DNA of 64,000 nucleotides from Seonamhaeicola sp. S2-3. GTDB lineage: Bacteria; Bacteroidota; Bacteroidia; Flavobacteriales; Flavobacteriaceae. Each line of letters opens with the position of its first letter. The first letter of the stretch is position 1. Position numbers and translations under genes: made by a program. Positions 26,136 to 36,582 of this stretch are shown here, piece by piece. The notes beneath the pieces are model-generated. The model did not search any database and was not told where the DNA came from. It saw nothing but the letters and a program-made list of their open reading frames with translations. The stretch spans positions 2,863,001-2,927,000 of the forward strand of contig NZ_CP019389.1 in NCBI RefSeq assembly GCF_001971785.1. Reading direction: 5' to 3'.

Positions 26136-28439
26136 TTATACTGGTTGCAGTGCTTCTTCTCTAAGTTTTTTAGCAACAAAAACTAAGTTTTTTAAAGCGC
26201 TTTTGGTTTCTGGCCAATGACGAGTTTTTAATCCGCAGTCTGGGTTTACCCAAATATGTTCTTTTGGTAAAACATCTTTAGCTTTATTTAATAGTTTTTC
26301 AATTTCTTTTACAGTAGGTACTCTAGGTGAATGTATGTCATACACGCCAGGACCAATTTCATTAGGGTATTTAAAATTAACAAAAGCGTCAAGCAATTCC
26401 ATTTCAGAGCGCGAGGTTTCAATGGTTATCACATCGGCATCCATTTTAGCAATGTCTTCAATAATATCATTAAATTCAGAGTAGCACATGTGGGTATGTA
26501 TTTGGGTTTCGTCTTTTGCTACGCTTGCCGAAATTTTAAAAGCATTTATAGCCCAATTAAGATAATGTTTCCATTCATGTTTTCTTAACGGTAAGCCTTC
26601 TCTAATTGCGGGTTCGTCAATTTGAATTATTTTAATACCGTTCGTTTCTAAATCGGCTACTTCATCTCTAATTGCTAAAGCTATTTGATTACATGTTGTT
26701 GCACGTGGTTGATCATTTCTAACAAAAGACCATTGTAAAATAGTTACAGGACCTGTTAGCATGCCTTTTACGGGTAATGAGGTTAAAGATTGTGCGTAAG
26801 TAGACCAGGCAACGGTTAGTGGTTCTTTTCTAGAGACATCGCCAAACAAAATAGGAGGCTTAACACATCTAGAGCCATAACTTTGTACCCAACCAAAATC
26901 ACTAAATACAAAACCGTTTAGGCGTTCACCAAAATATTCAACCATATCATTACGTTCAAACTCACCGTGAACTAATACATCTAAACCAATATTTTCTTGA
27001 AAGCGAATGGAATCTTCAATTTCTTTAGCAATTTTTTTATTATAACTTTCTGTTGAAAGTTGCCCATTTTTATGTTGCAAACGCCAACTTCTAACTTCTT
27101 TTGTTTGCGGAAAAGACCCAATAGTTGTTGTTGGGAAAAGCGGTAAGTTTAAGCTGCTTTTTTGTTTTGCTTGTCTAATTTTAAAGGGGCTGTTTCTTTC
27201 ACTGTCAGAATCAGATAGGTCACTTACACGGTTTTTTACACTTGGGTTGTGTATAATTTTAGATTTTGATTTGTTAATATTTGCCAGTTTATTTTCTTCA
27301 AATAAATAAGCAAAATCATTATTCTCAGCAGATGTTAAATGTTTTATAGCAACAACTTCTTCAAGTTTTTGTTGTGCAAAGGCAAGCCATTGTTTAATAT
27401 CAGGTTGCATGTTTTTTTCTGAGTTTAAATCATACGGCACGTGTAAAAGAGAGCAAGATGTAGCAATCCATAATTTATCAGCAGGTATTTTAGTTTTTAT
27501 TTTATCAATAATTTTTAGTGAATCTTCAAAACTGTTAATCCAAATATTTCTACCATCAACTAAGCCTAATGATAAATGTGTTTTTGGATTGTAATTTTCA
27601 GATTGTAAAATATCATCAATTTGAAGAGGGCATCTCACCAAATCTAAATGTAAAGTATGTACAGGTAAACTTAGTGCTAGGTTTAAATTACTGCTGTAAC
27701 AATCAAAATAATTGGCTAAAAACAGTTTTAAATTTGGAAATTTTTCGCTGATAGCTTTGTAGGTAAATGTAATGGCTTCTTGTGCTTTTGTGCTTAAATC
27801 TAAAGCTAAACAAGGTTCATCAAACTGTATGTATTCAACACCAAGTTTTGATAACTCATCTAAAATTTCAAAATATACAGGGAGTAAATTTTCAAGCAAA
27901 TCTAGTTTATCAAAACCAGTTTCTTTTTCTTTTCCTAACAGTAAAAAGGTTACGGGGGCAATAATTACAGGTTTTGTTTTTACGCCATGGCTAAGAGCTT
28001 CTTTATATTCATTAATTATTTTTTTTGAGAAAAAGCTAAAACTCTGGTTTTTTTCAAATTCAGGAACTATGTAATGGTAGTTAGTGTCAAACCATTTTGT
28101 CATTTCCATGGCAGTAACATCAATATGCTCATTTTGTAGACCGCGTGCCATGGCAAAATATAGGTTTAATAAATTTTTTTTGTCTATTTTTTTAAATCTA
28201 TCAGGTATGCAACCTAATGTTAAACAGGTGTCTAAAACTTGGTCATAAAACGAGAAATCGTTTGAAGGTATGCTGTCTATACCAATTTTTTGTTGGTTTA
28301 ACCAGTTTTCTTTTTTAATTTTTGAAGCTGTGTTTGTTAAGTCTGTTTCAGTAGTTTTTCCAGCCCAATATTGCTCACAAGCTTTTTTAAGTTCTCTGTT
28401 TTTACCAATTCTTGGGTGCCCTAAAATAGTAGTTTTCAT
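26136..28439 (-). CDS. metE: Cobalamin-independent methionine synthase
   Basis: A 767-residue enzyme that methylates homocysteine with 5-methyltetrahydropteroyl-triglutamate. Two (beta/alpha)8 barrels are joined: the N-terminal one opens MKTTILGHPRIGKNRELKK and the catalytic one begins at LPLFPTTTIGSFPQTKEVR (about 430). The zinc and substrate residues are visible in THMCYSEF, in the acidic IQIDEPAIREGLP, and in the final WVNPDCGLKTRHW. Full family length. It lies alone on its strand and is divergent from an Lrp-family regulator gene across 146 bp. No SAM riboswitch was seen upstream. Confidence 0.95.
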   Translation of the reverse strand: MKTTILGHPRIGKNRELKKACEQYWAGKTTETDLTNTASKIKKENWLNQQKIGIDSIPSNDFSFYDQVLDTCLTLGCIPDRFKKIDKKNLLNLYFAMARGLQNEHIDVTAMEMTKWFDTNYHYIVPEFEKNQSFSFFSKKIINEYKEALSHGVKTKPVIIAPVTFLLLGKEKETGFDKLDLLENLLPVYFEILDELSKLGVEYIQFDEPCLALDLSTKAQEAITFTYKAISEKFPNLKLFLANYFDCYSSNLNLALSLPVHTLHLDLVRCPLQIDDILQSENYNPKTHLSLGLVDGRNIWINSFEDSLKIIDKIKTKIPADKLWIATSCSLLHVPYDLNSEKNMQPDIKQWLAFAQQKLEEVVAIKHLTSAENNDFAYLFEENKLANINKSKSKIIHNPSVKNRVSDLSDSDSERNSPFKIRQAKQKSSLNLPLFPTTTIGSFPQTKEVRSWRLQHKNGQLSTESYNKKIAKEIEDSIRFQENIGLDVLVHGEFERNDMVEYFGERLNGFVFSDFGWVQSYGSRCVKPPILFGDVSRKEPLTVAWSTYAQSLTSLPVKGMLTGPVTILQWSFVRNDQPRATTCNQIALAIRDEVADLETNGIKIIQIDEPAIREGLPLRKHEWKHYLNWAINAFKISASVAKDETQIHTHMCYSEFNDIIEDIAKMDADVITIETSRSEMELLDAFVNFKYPNEIGPGVYDIHSPRVPTVKEIEKLLNKAKDVLPKEHIWVNPDCGLKTRHWPETKSALKNLVFVAKKLREEALQPV

Positions 28440-28544
28440 GATTTTTATAAATGGTTTTTATTGCTGCTCAAAATTATATTTTCAGAATAAAAATTAACAA
28501 TAAATATGTAATATTGGTTTAAATAACTTTTTAAGGTTTTAATT

Positions 28545-28561
28545 AAAGAATAAAATTCTTT
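28545..28561. promoter_or_regulatory. Inverted repeat in the metE-lrp intergenic region
   Basis: AAAGAAT-AAA-ATTCTTT is a perfect 7-bp inverted repeat in the divergent region, 24 bp before the start of the Lrp-family gene. It is a candidate operator for that regulator, but A/T-rich palindromes arise easily by chance. Confidence 0.35.
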
Positions 28562-28585
28562 TATTTGCTATTTAAAAGTATTTTT

Positions 28586-29062
28586 ATGGAAAATAATTCT
28601 ACACCACGTCTTGATGATATTGATTTAAGACTTTTGAAGTTGTTGCAACACAACTCAAATTTAACAGTTAAAGAGCTTGGAGCTAGAGTAAACTTATCGG
28701 CAACGCCTGTTTTTGAGCGTATTAAAAAATTAGAAAAAAATGGATTTATTAAAAAGTATGCTGCAATTTTAAATGCTGAAAAATTAAATAAAGGTTTAGT
28801 TGTATTTTGTAATGTTACTTTAAAAGAGCACACCCGCAGTATAGGAAGACAGTTTGTTAAAGATATAATAGCTCTAAAAGAAGTTGTAGAATGTTATAAT
28901 ATTTCAGGTGATTATGATTTTTTACTGAAAATTATGGTGCGTGATATGAAGGAATATCAAAATTTTGTTTTAGATCACTTAGGAAGTATAAAAAACATAG
29001 GTAGCGCACATAGTACGTTTGTAATGGGAGAGATAAAGCACGATTATGCTGTACCAATTTAA
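28586..29062 (+). CDS. Lrp/AsnC family transcriptional regulator
   Basis: A 158-residue regulator read from ATG 28586 (MENNSTPRLDDIDLRLLKLL). The winged helix occupies the first ~60 residues, with recognition helix LSATPVFERIKKLEKNGFIK, typical of the family. The C-terminal RAM ligand domain (VVFCNVTLKEHTRSIG ... NISGDYDFLLKIMVRDMKEY) binds amino acids and forms octamers. Its location divergent from metE suggests it controls metE in response to methionine or another amino acid and perhaps itself; this is inference. It ends at a strong terminator shared with clpC. Confidence 0.9.
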   Translation: MENNSTPRLDDIDLRLLKLLQHNSNLTVKELGARVNLSATPVFERIKKLEKNGFIKKYAAILNAEKLNKGLVVFCNVTLKEHTRSIGRQFVKDIIALKEVVECYNISGDYDFLLKIMVRDMKEYQNFVLDHLGSIKNIGSAHSTFVMGEIKHDYAVPI

Positions 29063-29069
29063 TAAAACC

Positions 29070-29102
29070 AAAAAGAGCTAACTTTAAAGGTTAGCTCTTT
29101 TT
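29070..29102. terminator. Bidirectional terminator between lrp-type gene and clpC
   Basis: AAAAAGAGCTAAC / GTTAGCTCTTTTT, a perfect 13-bp stem with a 7-nt loop (TTTAAAG), between convergent genes. Confidence 0.9.
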
Positions 29103-29123
29103 AGTGGTTTATTAGATTTAGAA

Positions 29124-31670
29124 TTATGATTCTGCAGGTTTTTCTGCTTTTTCAATTGAAATTTTAAGTTCATCAGCCTTTTTATCTAAATCTATTTTAA
29201 TTTTATCACCGTCTTGAATGTTAGAAGCAACAATTTCTTCAGCCAAAGCATCTTCAATATATTTTTGAATAGCTCTTTTTAAAGGTCTAGCTCCGTATTG
29301 TTTATCAAAACCTTTTTCGGCAATATAATCTTTAGCGCTATTGGTTAATTTTAAAACATAACCTAAGCCTTTAATACGTGCTAATAGTTTTTCTAATTCA
29401 ATATCAATAATTTTATTAATGTCTTCTTTTTCTAGCGGATTGAAAACAATAACATCATCAATTCTATTTAAAAATTCTGGAGCAAAAGATTTCTTCAAAG
29501 CATTTTCTATTACGCTTCTAGCATTGGCATCTTCTTGTGCTTTTTGGGCAGCTGTACCAAAACCAACCCCAGTGCCAAAATCTTTAAGCCTTCTGGCTCC
29601 AATATTAGATGTCATGATAATAATGGTATTTCTGAAATCTATTTTTCTACCTAAACTATCAGTTAAATACCCATCATCTAGTACTTGAAGAAGCATATTG
29701 AATACATCAGGATGCGCTTTTTCAATTTCATCTAATAATATAACAGCATAAGGCTTGCGTCTTACTTTCTCTGTTAACTGTCCGCCTTCTTCATAACCAA
29801 CATATCCTGGAGGTGCACCAATTAATCTAGAAATTGCGAATTTCTCCATGTATTCACTCATATCAATTCTAACAAGCGCATCTTCGCTATCAAATAACTC
29901 TCTTGATAAAACTTTGGCTAACTGTGTTTTACCAACCCCTGTTTGACCTAAAAATATAAATGAGCCAATGGGTTTGTTAGGGTCTTTTAATCCAGCACGA
30001 TTACGCTGAATGGCTTTAACTACTTTGCTAACCGCTTCATCTTGACCAATTACTTTACCTTTTATTAAGTTTGGTAATTCTGCCAATTTATTTATTTCGG
30101 TTTGTGCAATACGATTTACAGGAACACCAGTCATCATAGAAATAACATCGGCAACATTGTCTTCTGTTACAATTTCACGATGCTGTTTGGTGTCTTCTTC
30201 CCATTTTTCTTGGGCTATAGCTAATTCTTTTTCAAGGCGCTTTTCATCATCTCTTAATTTTGCGGCCTCTTCGTATTTTTGTTTACGTACTACGGCATTT
30301 TTAGTTTCCTTAATATCTTCAAGCTGTTTTTCAAGCTCAATTATTTGCTTAGGAACATCAATATTTGTGATGTGAACACGAGAGCCTGCTTCGTCTAAAG
30401 CATCAATAGCTTTATCTGGAAGGAAACGCTCTGTCATATATCTATTGGTTAATTTTACACAAGCTTCAATAGCTTCAGGTGTGTAATCTACATTATGATG
30501 TTCTTCGTATTTACCTTTAATATTATTTAAAATTTCAATGGTTTCTTCTACACTAGTTGGTTCTACAATTACTTTTTGAAAACGACGTTCTAAAGCACCG
30601 TCTTTTTCTATATATTGTCTGTATTCATCAAGTGTGGTAGCTCCAATACATTGAATTTCACCTCTTGCTAAAGCGGGCTTAAACATGTTAGAAGCGTCTA
30701 AACTTCCAGTGGCGCCACCAGCACCAACAATGGTGTGAATTTCATCAATAAAAAGAATAACATCATCATTCTTTTCAAGTTCATTCATCACTGCTTTCAT
30801 GCGTTCTTCAAACTGTCCACGGTATTTAGTTCCTGCAACTAAACTTGCTAGATCTAATGTAACTACACGTTTGTTAAAAAGTATTCTAGAGACTTTTCGT
30901 TTTACAATTCTAAGGGCTAATCCTTCAGCAATAGCAGATTTACCAACTCCAGGTTCTCCAATTAAAAGCGGATTGTTTTTCTTTCTTCTGCTTAAAATCT
31001 GTGAGACACGTTGTATTTCTTTTTCTCTACCAACAACAGGGTCTAACTTGCCTTCTTCGGCAAGCGCTGTTAAATCACGACCAAAATTATCTAGAACAGG
31101 TGTTTTAGACTTTTTGTTAGATTTACCAGATGTGGGGTTAAAAATATCTTTTGAAGATGAATCTTCGGGATTTGGATTGTCATCTTGAAAAGATTCTGAT
31201 TTTGGTTCTATATAATCGTTGTCGTTTGTAATCATAAATTTAAATTGTTCTTTAACATTATCGTAGTCTACTTTTAGCTTATTTAAAAGCTTGGTAGTGG
31301 GGTCGTTTTCGTTTCTAAGAATACACAATAGCAAGTGCGCTGTGTTAATTGATGAGCTTTGAAATAATTTAGCTTCTAAAAACGTGGTTTTTAAAGCGCG
31401 TTCTGCCTGCCTTGTTAAGTGTAGGTTCTTTTTTTGGTTAGAAGCTATAGATATATTGGGGTTTGCAGGACTTAATATTTCTACTTTTCGCCTTAAATGA
31501 TTTAAGTCAATATCTAAAGCGTTTAATATATTAATAGCTTTACCATTACCATCGCGCAAAAGCCCAAGCATTAAGTGTTCAGTGCCAATAAAATCATGAC
31601 CTAAACGCAACGCTTCTTCTTTGCTATAAGCAATTACATCTTTTACTCTTGGTGAAAAATTATCATCCAT
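29124..31670 (-). CDS. clpC: ATP-dependent Clp protease ATP-binding subunit ClpC
   Basis: An 848-residue Hsp100 unfoldase. I start it at 31670 (MDDNFSPRVKDVIAYSKEEA), the usual ClpC opening; 17 upstream in-frame residues are not family-like. Layout: double Clp_N repeat (~1-150), first AAA domain with Walker A GEPGVGKSA, a UVR-type middle region (KQKYEEAAKLRDDEKRLEKE, about 420-440), second AAA domain with GQTGVGKTQ and the C-terminal D2-small domain. A middle domain of ClpC length rather than that of ClpB separates it from the disaggregase. It works with ClpP in cytoplasmic protein turnover. It is divergent from gyrA across 260 bp. Confidence 0.93.
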   Translation of the reverse strand: MDDNFSPRVKDVIAYSKEEALRLGHDFIGTEHLMLGLLRDGNGKAINILNALDIDLNHLRRKVEILSPANPNISIASNQKKNLHLTRQAERALKTTFLEAKLFQSSSINTAHLLLCILRNENDPTTKLLNKLKVDYDNVKEQFKFMITNDNDYIEPKSESFQDDNPNPEDSSSKDIFNPTSGKSNKKSKTPVLDNFGRDLTALAEEGKLDPVVGREKEIQRVSQILSRRKKNNPLLIGEPGVGKSAIAEGLALRIVKRKVSRILFNKRVVTLDLASLVAGTKYRGQFEERMKAVMNELEKNDDVILFIDEIHTIVGAGGATGSLDASNMFKPALARGEIQCIGATTLDEYRQYIEKDGALERRFQKVIVEPTSVEETIEILNNIKGKYEEHHNVDYTPEAIEACVKLTNRYMTERFLPDKAIDALDEAGSRVHITNIDVPKQIIELEKQLEDIKETKNAVVRKQKYEEAAKLRDDEKRLEKELAIAQEKWEEDTKQHREIVTEDNVADVISMMTGVPVNRIAQTEINKLAELPNLIKGKVIGQDEAVSKVVKAIQRNRAGLKDPNKPIGSFIFLGQTGVGKTQLAKVLSRELFDSEDALVRIDMSEYMEKFAISRLIGAPPGYVGYEEGGQLTEKVRRKPYAVILLDEIEKAHPDVFNMLLQVLDDGYLTDSLGRKIDFRNTIIIMTSNIGARRLKDFGTGVGFGTAAQKAQEDANARSVIENALKKSFAPEFLNRIDDVIVFNPLEKEDINKIIDIELEKLLARIKGLGYVLKLTNSAKDYIAEKGFDKQYGARPLKRAIQKYIEDALAEEIVASNIQDGDKIKIDLDKKADELKISIEKAEKPAES

Positions 31671-31930
31671 AATTAAGTTCCTTTCTGCTTTAAAAGTAAT
31701 AAAACATTTAACTAAAGGCAAAAACTGTACCTTAAATTAACTGAGAAATGCTAATTGACGAAAAAAACTTTATAAAATCAAAATATTTGGGTACATACTT
31801 ATTAACTAAAAAACACGTTAAAATTGTTAATAAAATACGTTAAAAAACTAACTCAAATCAGTTATTGTCACTAACGAAATGCGTATATTAGCATGTTTTG
31901 AAAAATTCTTAAAAATTTAATAGATAATTT

Positions 31931-34477
31931 ATGGCAGAAGGAGAAAAATTGATACCTATTAACATTGAAGATGAAATGAAATCAGCCTACATTGATTATT
32001 CAATGTCGGTCATTGTGTCACGTGCGTTACCAGATGTAAGAGATGGTTTAAAACCAGTACATAGACGTGTTTTATACGGAATGCATGAACTAGGAGTTAG
32101 AGCAAATTCGGCACACAAAAAATCTGCTAGAATAGTAGGAGAAGTTTTAGGTAAATATCACCCTCACGGAGATACATCTGTTTATGATACTATGGTGCGT
32201 ATGGCTCAAGAATGGAGTCTTCGTTATTTATTAGTTGATGGACAAGGAAACTTTGGATCTATAGATGGCGATAGTCCTGCAGCAATGCGTTATACAGAAG
32301 CGCGTATGCAAAAAATATCTGAAGACATGTTAGCAGATATTGATAAAGAAACTGTAGATCATAAATTAAATTTTGATGATACGCTACAAGAACCAACGGT
32401 GTTACCTACCAGAATTCCAAATCTTTTGGTTAATGGAGCATCAGGTATTGCTGTAGGTATGGCAACCAATATGCCGCCTCATAACTTAAGTGAAGTTGTT
32501 GATGGAACTATAGCTTACATTGAAAACAATGATATTGAAATAGATGAGCTAATTAAACATGTAAAAGCTCCAGATTTTCCAACTGGAGGTACTATTTACG
32601 GATATGATGGTGTAAAAGAAGCGTTCCAAACGGGGCGCGGTAGAATAGTTATTAGAGGAAAAGCCAATGTTGAAGAAGTACAGGGAAGAGAAAGTATTGT
32701 TGTAACTGAAATTCCTTATCAAGTCAATAAAGCTGATATGATTAAAAAGACAGCAGACTTGATTAACGATAAAAAATTAGATGGTATTTCTACTATTAGA
32801 GATGAATCTGATAGAAATGGGATGCGCATAGTGTACGTTTTAAAACGTGATGCCATACCAAATATTATACTAAATAAATTATATAAGTATACCGCATTAC
32901 AATCATCTTTTAGTGTTAATAATATTGCATTGGTAGATGGTCGTCCTCAGCTTTTAAACTTAAAAGATTTAATTCACCATTTTGTAGAACACAGACACGA
33001 AGTTGTTGTTAGAAGAACAAAATACGAATTAAGAAAAGCCGAAGAGCGCGCACATATTTTAGAAGGATTAATAATTGCTTCAGATAATATAGACGAAGTT
33101 ATAGCTTTAATTAGAGCATCATCTAATGCAGATGAAGCTAGAGAAAAGTTAATGGAACGCTTTAAATTAACCGAAATTCAATCTAAAGCAATAGTTGAAA
33201 TGAGGTTGCGTCAATTAACTGGATTAGAGCAAGATAAGTTGCGTGCAGAATATGAAGATTTAATAAAAACTATAGAAGATTTAAAAGATATCCTAGATAA
33301 AAAAGAACGCAGAATGGATATCATTAAAGAAGAACTTGCTGTAGTAAAAGATAAATATGGTGATGAGCGTCGTTCTACTATAGAATATGCTGGTGGAGAT
33401 TTAAGTATTGAAGATATGATTCCTAATGAAAAAGTGGTTATCACCATTTCTCATGCGGGTTATATTAAACGTACTTCTTTAACAGAATACAAAACACAAA
33501 ACAGAGGAGGCGTTGGTCAAAAAGCATCAACCACTAGAAATGAAGATTTCTTAGAACATTTATTTGTGGGTACTAATCACCAATATATGTTATTCTTTAC
33601 TCAAAAAGGAAAATGTTTCTGGATGCGTGTTTATGAAATTCCAGAAGGAAGCAAAACATCCAAAGGAAGAGCTATCCAAAATCTAATAAATATTGAGCAA
33701 GATGATAAGGTAAAAGCATTCATTTGTACTCAAGATTTAAAAGATTCAGATTATATTAATAGCCATTATGTAATTATGGCAACTAAAAATGGACAAGTTA
33801 AAAAAACTGCTTTAGAGCAGTATTCTCGTCCTAGAACTAACGGTATTAATGCCATTACCATTAAAGAGGGTGATGAGCTATTAGAAGCTAAGTTAACCAC
33901 TGGTGATAGCCAAGTAATGCTAGCGCTTAAATCTGGTAAAGCCATTCGTTTTGAAGAGGCCAAAACAAGACCAATGGGTCGTGGTGCTTCTGGTGTACGC
34001 GGTATTACATTAGCAGGACCAGATGATGAAGTAATAGGTATGGTAACCATTAACAAACCGCAAGAAGAAACTGTGTTGGTAGTTTCAGAAAATGGTTATG
34101 GTAAACGTACTTATATTGATGATCCAGAAGATGGAGAACCCGTATATAGAATAACTAATAGAGGTGGTAAAGGTGTTAAAACTATCTCTATTACAGAAAA
34201 AACAGGAAGTCTTGTTGCAATTAAAAGTGTTACCGATAATGACGATTTAATGATTATTAATAAATCAGGAATTGCCATTAGGTTAAGTATTGAGAATTTA
34301 AGAACTATGGGTAGAGCAACTCAAGGTGTTAAATTAATCAATCTTAAAAATTCAGATTCTATAGCAGCGGTTGCAAAAGTTATGAAAGATGAAGATGATG
34401 TTGAAAAAGCTAACGAAGCTGAAAGTGCTGAAAACACTAGCAATTCAGATGATGGCACAACTCTTGATGACAAATAA
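31931..34477 (+). CDS. gyrA: DNA gyrase subunit A
   Basis: An 848-residue type IIA topoisomerase subunit. The N-terminal breakage-reunion domain has [20 protein letters not shown], the quinolone region [19 protein letters not shown], and the catalytic Tyr in [10 protein letters not shown]. The C-terminal beta-pinwheel contains the GyrA box [10 protein letters not shown] and five related repeats (SVKAF-like [27 protein letters not shown]), which marks gyrase rather than ParC. The tail is acidic ([20 protein letters not shown]). In the quinolone region, Thr occupies the position of E. coli Ser83 and Asp is retained at 87; this may be the natural state. A TPR gene follows by 39 bp, probably in the same operon. 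Confidence 0.96.
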   Translation: MAEGEKLIPINIEDEMKSAYIDYSMSVIVSRALPDVRDGLKPVHRRVLYGMHELGVRANSAHKKSARIVGEVLGKYHPHGDTSVYDTMVRMAQEWSLRYLLVDGQGNFGSIDGDSPAAMRYTEARMQKISEDMLADIDKETVDHKLNFDDTLQEPTVLPTRIPNLLVNGASGIAVGMATNMPPHNLSEVVDGTIAYIENNDIEIDELIKHVKAPDFPTGGTIYGYDGVKEAFQTGRGRIVIRGKANVEEVQGRESIVVTEIPYQVNKADMIKKTADLINDKKLDGISTIRDESDRNGMRIVYVLKRDAIPNIILNKLYKYTALQSSFSVNNIALVDGRPQLLNLKDLIHHFVEHRHEVVVRRTKYELRKAEERAHILEGLIIASDNIDEVIALIRASSNADEAREKLMERFKLTEIQSKAIVEMRLRQLTGLEQDKLRAEYEDLIKTIEDLKDILDKKERRMDIIKEELAVVKDKYGDERRSTIEYAGGDLSIEDMIPNEKVVITISHAGYIKRTSLTEYKTQNRGGVGQKASTTRNEDFLEHLFVGTNHQYMLFFTQKGKCFWMRVYEIPEGSKTSKGRAIQNLINIEQDDKVKAFICTQDLKDSDYINSHYVIMATKNGQVKKTALEQYSRPRTNGINAITIKEGDELLEAKLTTGDSQVMLALKSGKAIRFEEAKTRPMGRGASGVRGITLAGPDDEVIGMVTINKPQEETVLVVSENGYGKRTYIDDPEDGEPVYRITNRGGKGVKTISITEKTGSLVAIKSVTDNDDLMIINKSGIAIRLSIENLRTMGRATQGVKLINLKNSDSIAAVAKVMKDEDDVEKANEAESAENTSNSDDGTTLDDK

Positions 34478-34516
34478 ACACATACAACACAGATAATTAA
34501 TTTAATAGTATTAAAA

Positions 34517-35773
34517 ATGAAGAAACAAATTATTATAGCTTTATCATTAGCGATATCTAGCTTTTCATTTGCTCAAAAAAAAGAACTAAAAGCTGTTGAA
34601 AAGGCTATTAAAAGTGGTAATTATGCCGAGGCCAAAGCGGCAATTACTCAAGCAGAATCTTTATTATCTTCAATGGATGATAAATTAAAAGACAAGTTTT
34701 ATTTTTTAAAAGGAAAAGCTTTATATGCAAATGGAGCAGGTTCTATGGCAGATTATGATAAGGCTATAGAAAATTTTGATAAAGTAAAATCTGCTTATGC
34801 AGGTGAAATTGGTAATCTAAAGCAAGATATTGCTAATAGTTTAATAAAAAAAGGTAATGCTTCATACGAAGGAAAAGATTATTCGTCTGCATCAAAATAT
34901 TTTGAAAAAGTATATGATTTAAAAAAGCAAGACACAGTTTTTCTTTATTATGCAGCAGCAACAGCAGTAAATGTACAAGAATATGATAGAGCTTTATCTT
35001 TATATGAAAAATTAAAAGATTTAGGATATACAGGTATTACTACGCAGTACCTTGCTATTAACAAAGAAACTCAAAAAGAGGAGTCTTTTCAAAGTAAAGA
35101 AATGCGTGATATTAGTGTAAAAGCAGGTACTCATATTAAACCATTTGAAAAAAAGACAGAATCTAAAAAACCAGAAATTGTTAAAAACATTGCGCTTATT
35201 TACGTAAGTAATGATGATAGCGAAAAGGCTATTGCAGCAATGAAAGAAGCAAGAGCAGAAAGTCCAGATGATGTTAATTTAGTTTTAACAGAAGCTAATT
35301 TGCATTATAAAATGGGTAATACTGAAGAGTTTAAAAATCTTTTAGAACAAGCAACTCAGATGGATCCAACAAACCCAGAATTACAGTATAATTTAGGGGT
35401 AATAGCTGCAGAATCTAATCAACCTGAAGAAGCTAAAGCCCATTATGAAAAAGCTATTGAATTAAACCCTGATTACGTTAATGCTTACATAAACTTATCT
35501 GCATTAATTTTAAGTAAAGAGGAGTCAATTATAGAAGAAATGAATGGGTTAGGAGCTTCAGCGGCTGATGACAGACGTTATGAAGAATTAAGAGTACAAA
35601 GACAAGAACTTTATAAAGAAGCTGTGCCATTTTTAACAAAAGCACTTGAAATTAATCCTGAAAGTCTAAGTGCCGCCAAAACATTAATGAATATTTATAG
35701 TGTTTTAGGAGAAACTGATAAGTATAAGGAAACTAAAGAAATAGTTGAATCTATTGAAGCTGCAGGTAATTAG
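34517..35773 (+). CDS. Exported tetratricopeptide-repeat protein
   Basis: A 418-residue protein with a signal peptide (MKKQIIIALSLAISSFSFAQ) and at least four TPR units, for example ALFLYYAAATAVNVQEYDRA-type repeats around 140-175, LQYNLGVIAAESNQPEEAKA (about 290-309) and ALEINPESLSAAKTLMNIYS. TPRs mediate protein-protein contacts; the periplasmic partner is unknown. Placement 39 bp behind gyrA on the same strand is common in Flavobacteriaceae genomes. A terminator follows it. The gene has no enzymatic motif. Confidence 0.85.
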   Translation: MKKQIIIALSLAISSFSFAQKKELKAVEKAIKSGNYAEAKAAITQAESLLSSMDDKLKDKFYFLKGKALYANGAGSMADYDKAIENFDKVKSAYAGEIGNLKQDIANSLIKKGNASYEGKDYSSASKYFEKVYDLKKQDTVFLYYAAATAVNVQEYDRALSLYEKLKDLGYTGITTQYLAINKETQKEESFQSKEMRDISVKAGTHIKPFEKKTESKKPEIVKNIALIYVSNDDSEKAIAAMKEARAESPDDVNLVLTEANLHYKMGNTEEFKNLLEQATQMDPTNPELQYNLGVIAAESNQPEEAKAHYEKAIELNPDYVNAYINLSALILSKEESIIEEMNGLGASAADDRRYEELRVQRQELYKEAVPFLTKALEINPESLSAAKTLMNIYSVLGETDKYKETKEIVESIEAAGN

Positions 35774-35790
35774 AATTAAAATACTTTAAT

Positions 35791-35825
35791 AAAAAAACCG
35801 CTATAAAAAAATAGCGGTTTTTTTT
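35791..35825. terminator. Bidirectional terminator between TPR gene and NlpC/P60 gene
   Basis: AAAAAAACCGCTAT / ATAGCGGTTTTTTTT stem with a 6-nt A-rich loop between convergent genes; the last bases overlap the NlpC/P60 stop. Confidence 0.88.
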
Positions 35826-36573
35826 ATATAATCTTTTTAATAACTCTTAATTTATGAGTGTGTATTTTTTTATCAACATTATAAATACCAGAATGGTCTA
35901 GCCTATCAATTCTAACTTTTCCGTGGGCATGAATAATGTAGTTATCTTTCATAATAATACCTACATGTGTAATGATGCCTTCGGTATTATCAAAAAAAGC
36001 CAAATCACCAGGTTCACTTTCTTCAATAAAACTTAAGGCTTCTCCCTGTGTTGCTTGTTGCGAGGCATCTCTTAAAAGTTTATAGCCATTCAGTTTATAA
36101 ACCATTTGTGTAAATCCAGAACAATCAATGCCAAAAGGCGTTTTACCTCCCCATAAATAAGGTGCCCCTAAATACAGAAAAGCCGTTTGTACTATATTCT
36201 TTTTATCTGTTTTTTCTTCAACGCTGTTACCATCATGAGAATGGTTTAAAAGACTTAAACCATTTAAAGTAGAACCAATTAAAATTGGGTGTAATTGATT
36301 AGCAGAATCTTGAACAAATTCTACCATATCTACGGCAAGTTTAGGGGGTTCATTATTTAATAATTGGTAGTTTTCTTCAGGAATTTCAATATACTGCTTA
36401 TTGTCTATCCATCCTTCATAGCCATCAAAAGCTAAACGAATTCTACTCCAATTTTTGCGTTGCTCTAGTACTTTAAAAAACTCGCCATATAAAACCTGTG
36501 TAACAAGTTCACTAATATCGGCAGGTTCATTTCTTAAAGGAACTACACTTAAACTACAAATTCCGTACTGCAT
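35824..36573 (-). CDS. NlpC/P60 (C40) cysteine peptidase with SH3 domain
   Basis: A 249-residue protein. An SH3b-like domain occupies residues ~1-62 (VLYGEFFKVLEQRKNWSRIR, GYEGWIDNKQY). The C40 papain-like peptidase domain starts near 123, with catalytic Cys151 in PFGIDCSGFTQMVYK, His203 in GIITHVGIIM, and the third polar residue in IIHAHGKVRID. Family members cut gamma-D-Glu-diaminopimelate bonds of wall peptides. No signal peptide is visible from ATG 36573 (MQYGICSLSVVPLRNEPADI), so it may work on recycled muropeptides in the cytoplasm, like the YkfC group. It follows the thiolase gene by 9 bp. Confidence 0.87.
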   Translation of the reverse strand: MQYGICSLSVVPLRNEPADISELVTQVLYGEFFKVLEQRKNWSRIRLAFDGYEGWIDNKQYIEIPEENYQLLNNEPPKLAVDMVEFVQDSANQLHPILIGSTLNGLSLLNHSHDGNSVEEKTDKKNIVQTAFLYLGAPYLWGGKTPFGIDCSGFTQMVYKLNGYKLLRDASQQATQGEALSFIEESEPGDLAFFDNTEGIITHVGIIMKDNYIIHAHGKVRIDRLDHSGIYNVDKKIHTHKLRVIKKII

Positions 36574-36582
36574 TAAATAGAT

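Noticed and set aside
31931-34477. GyrA Thr at the position of E. coli Ser83 as a resistance mutation
   Set aside because: Thr or Ser is a natural variant at this position in many bacteria; nothing shows acquired quinolone resistance.
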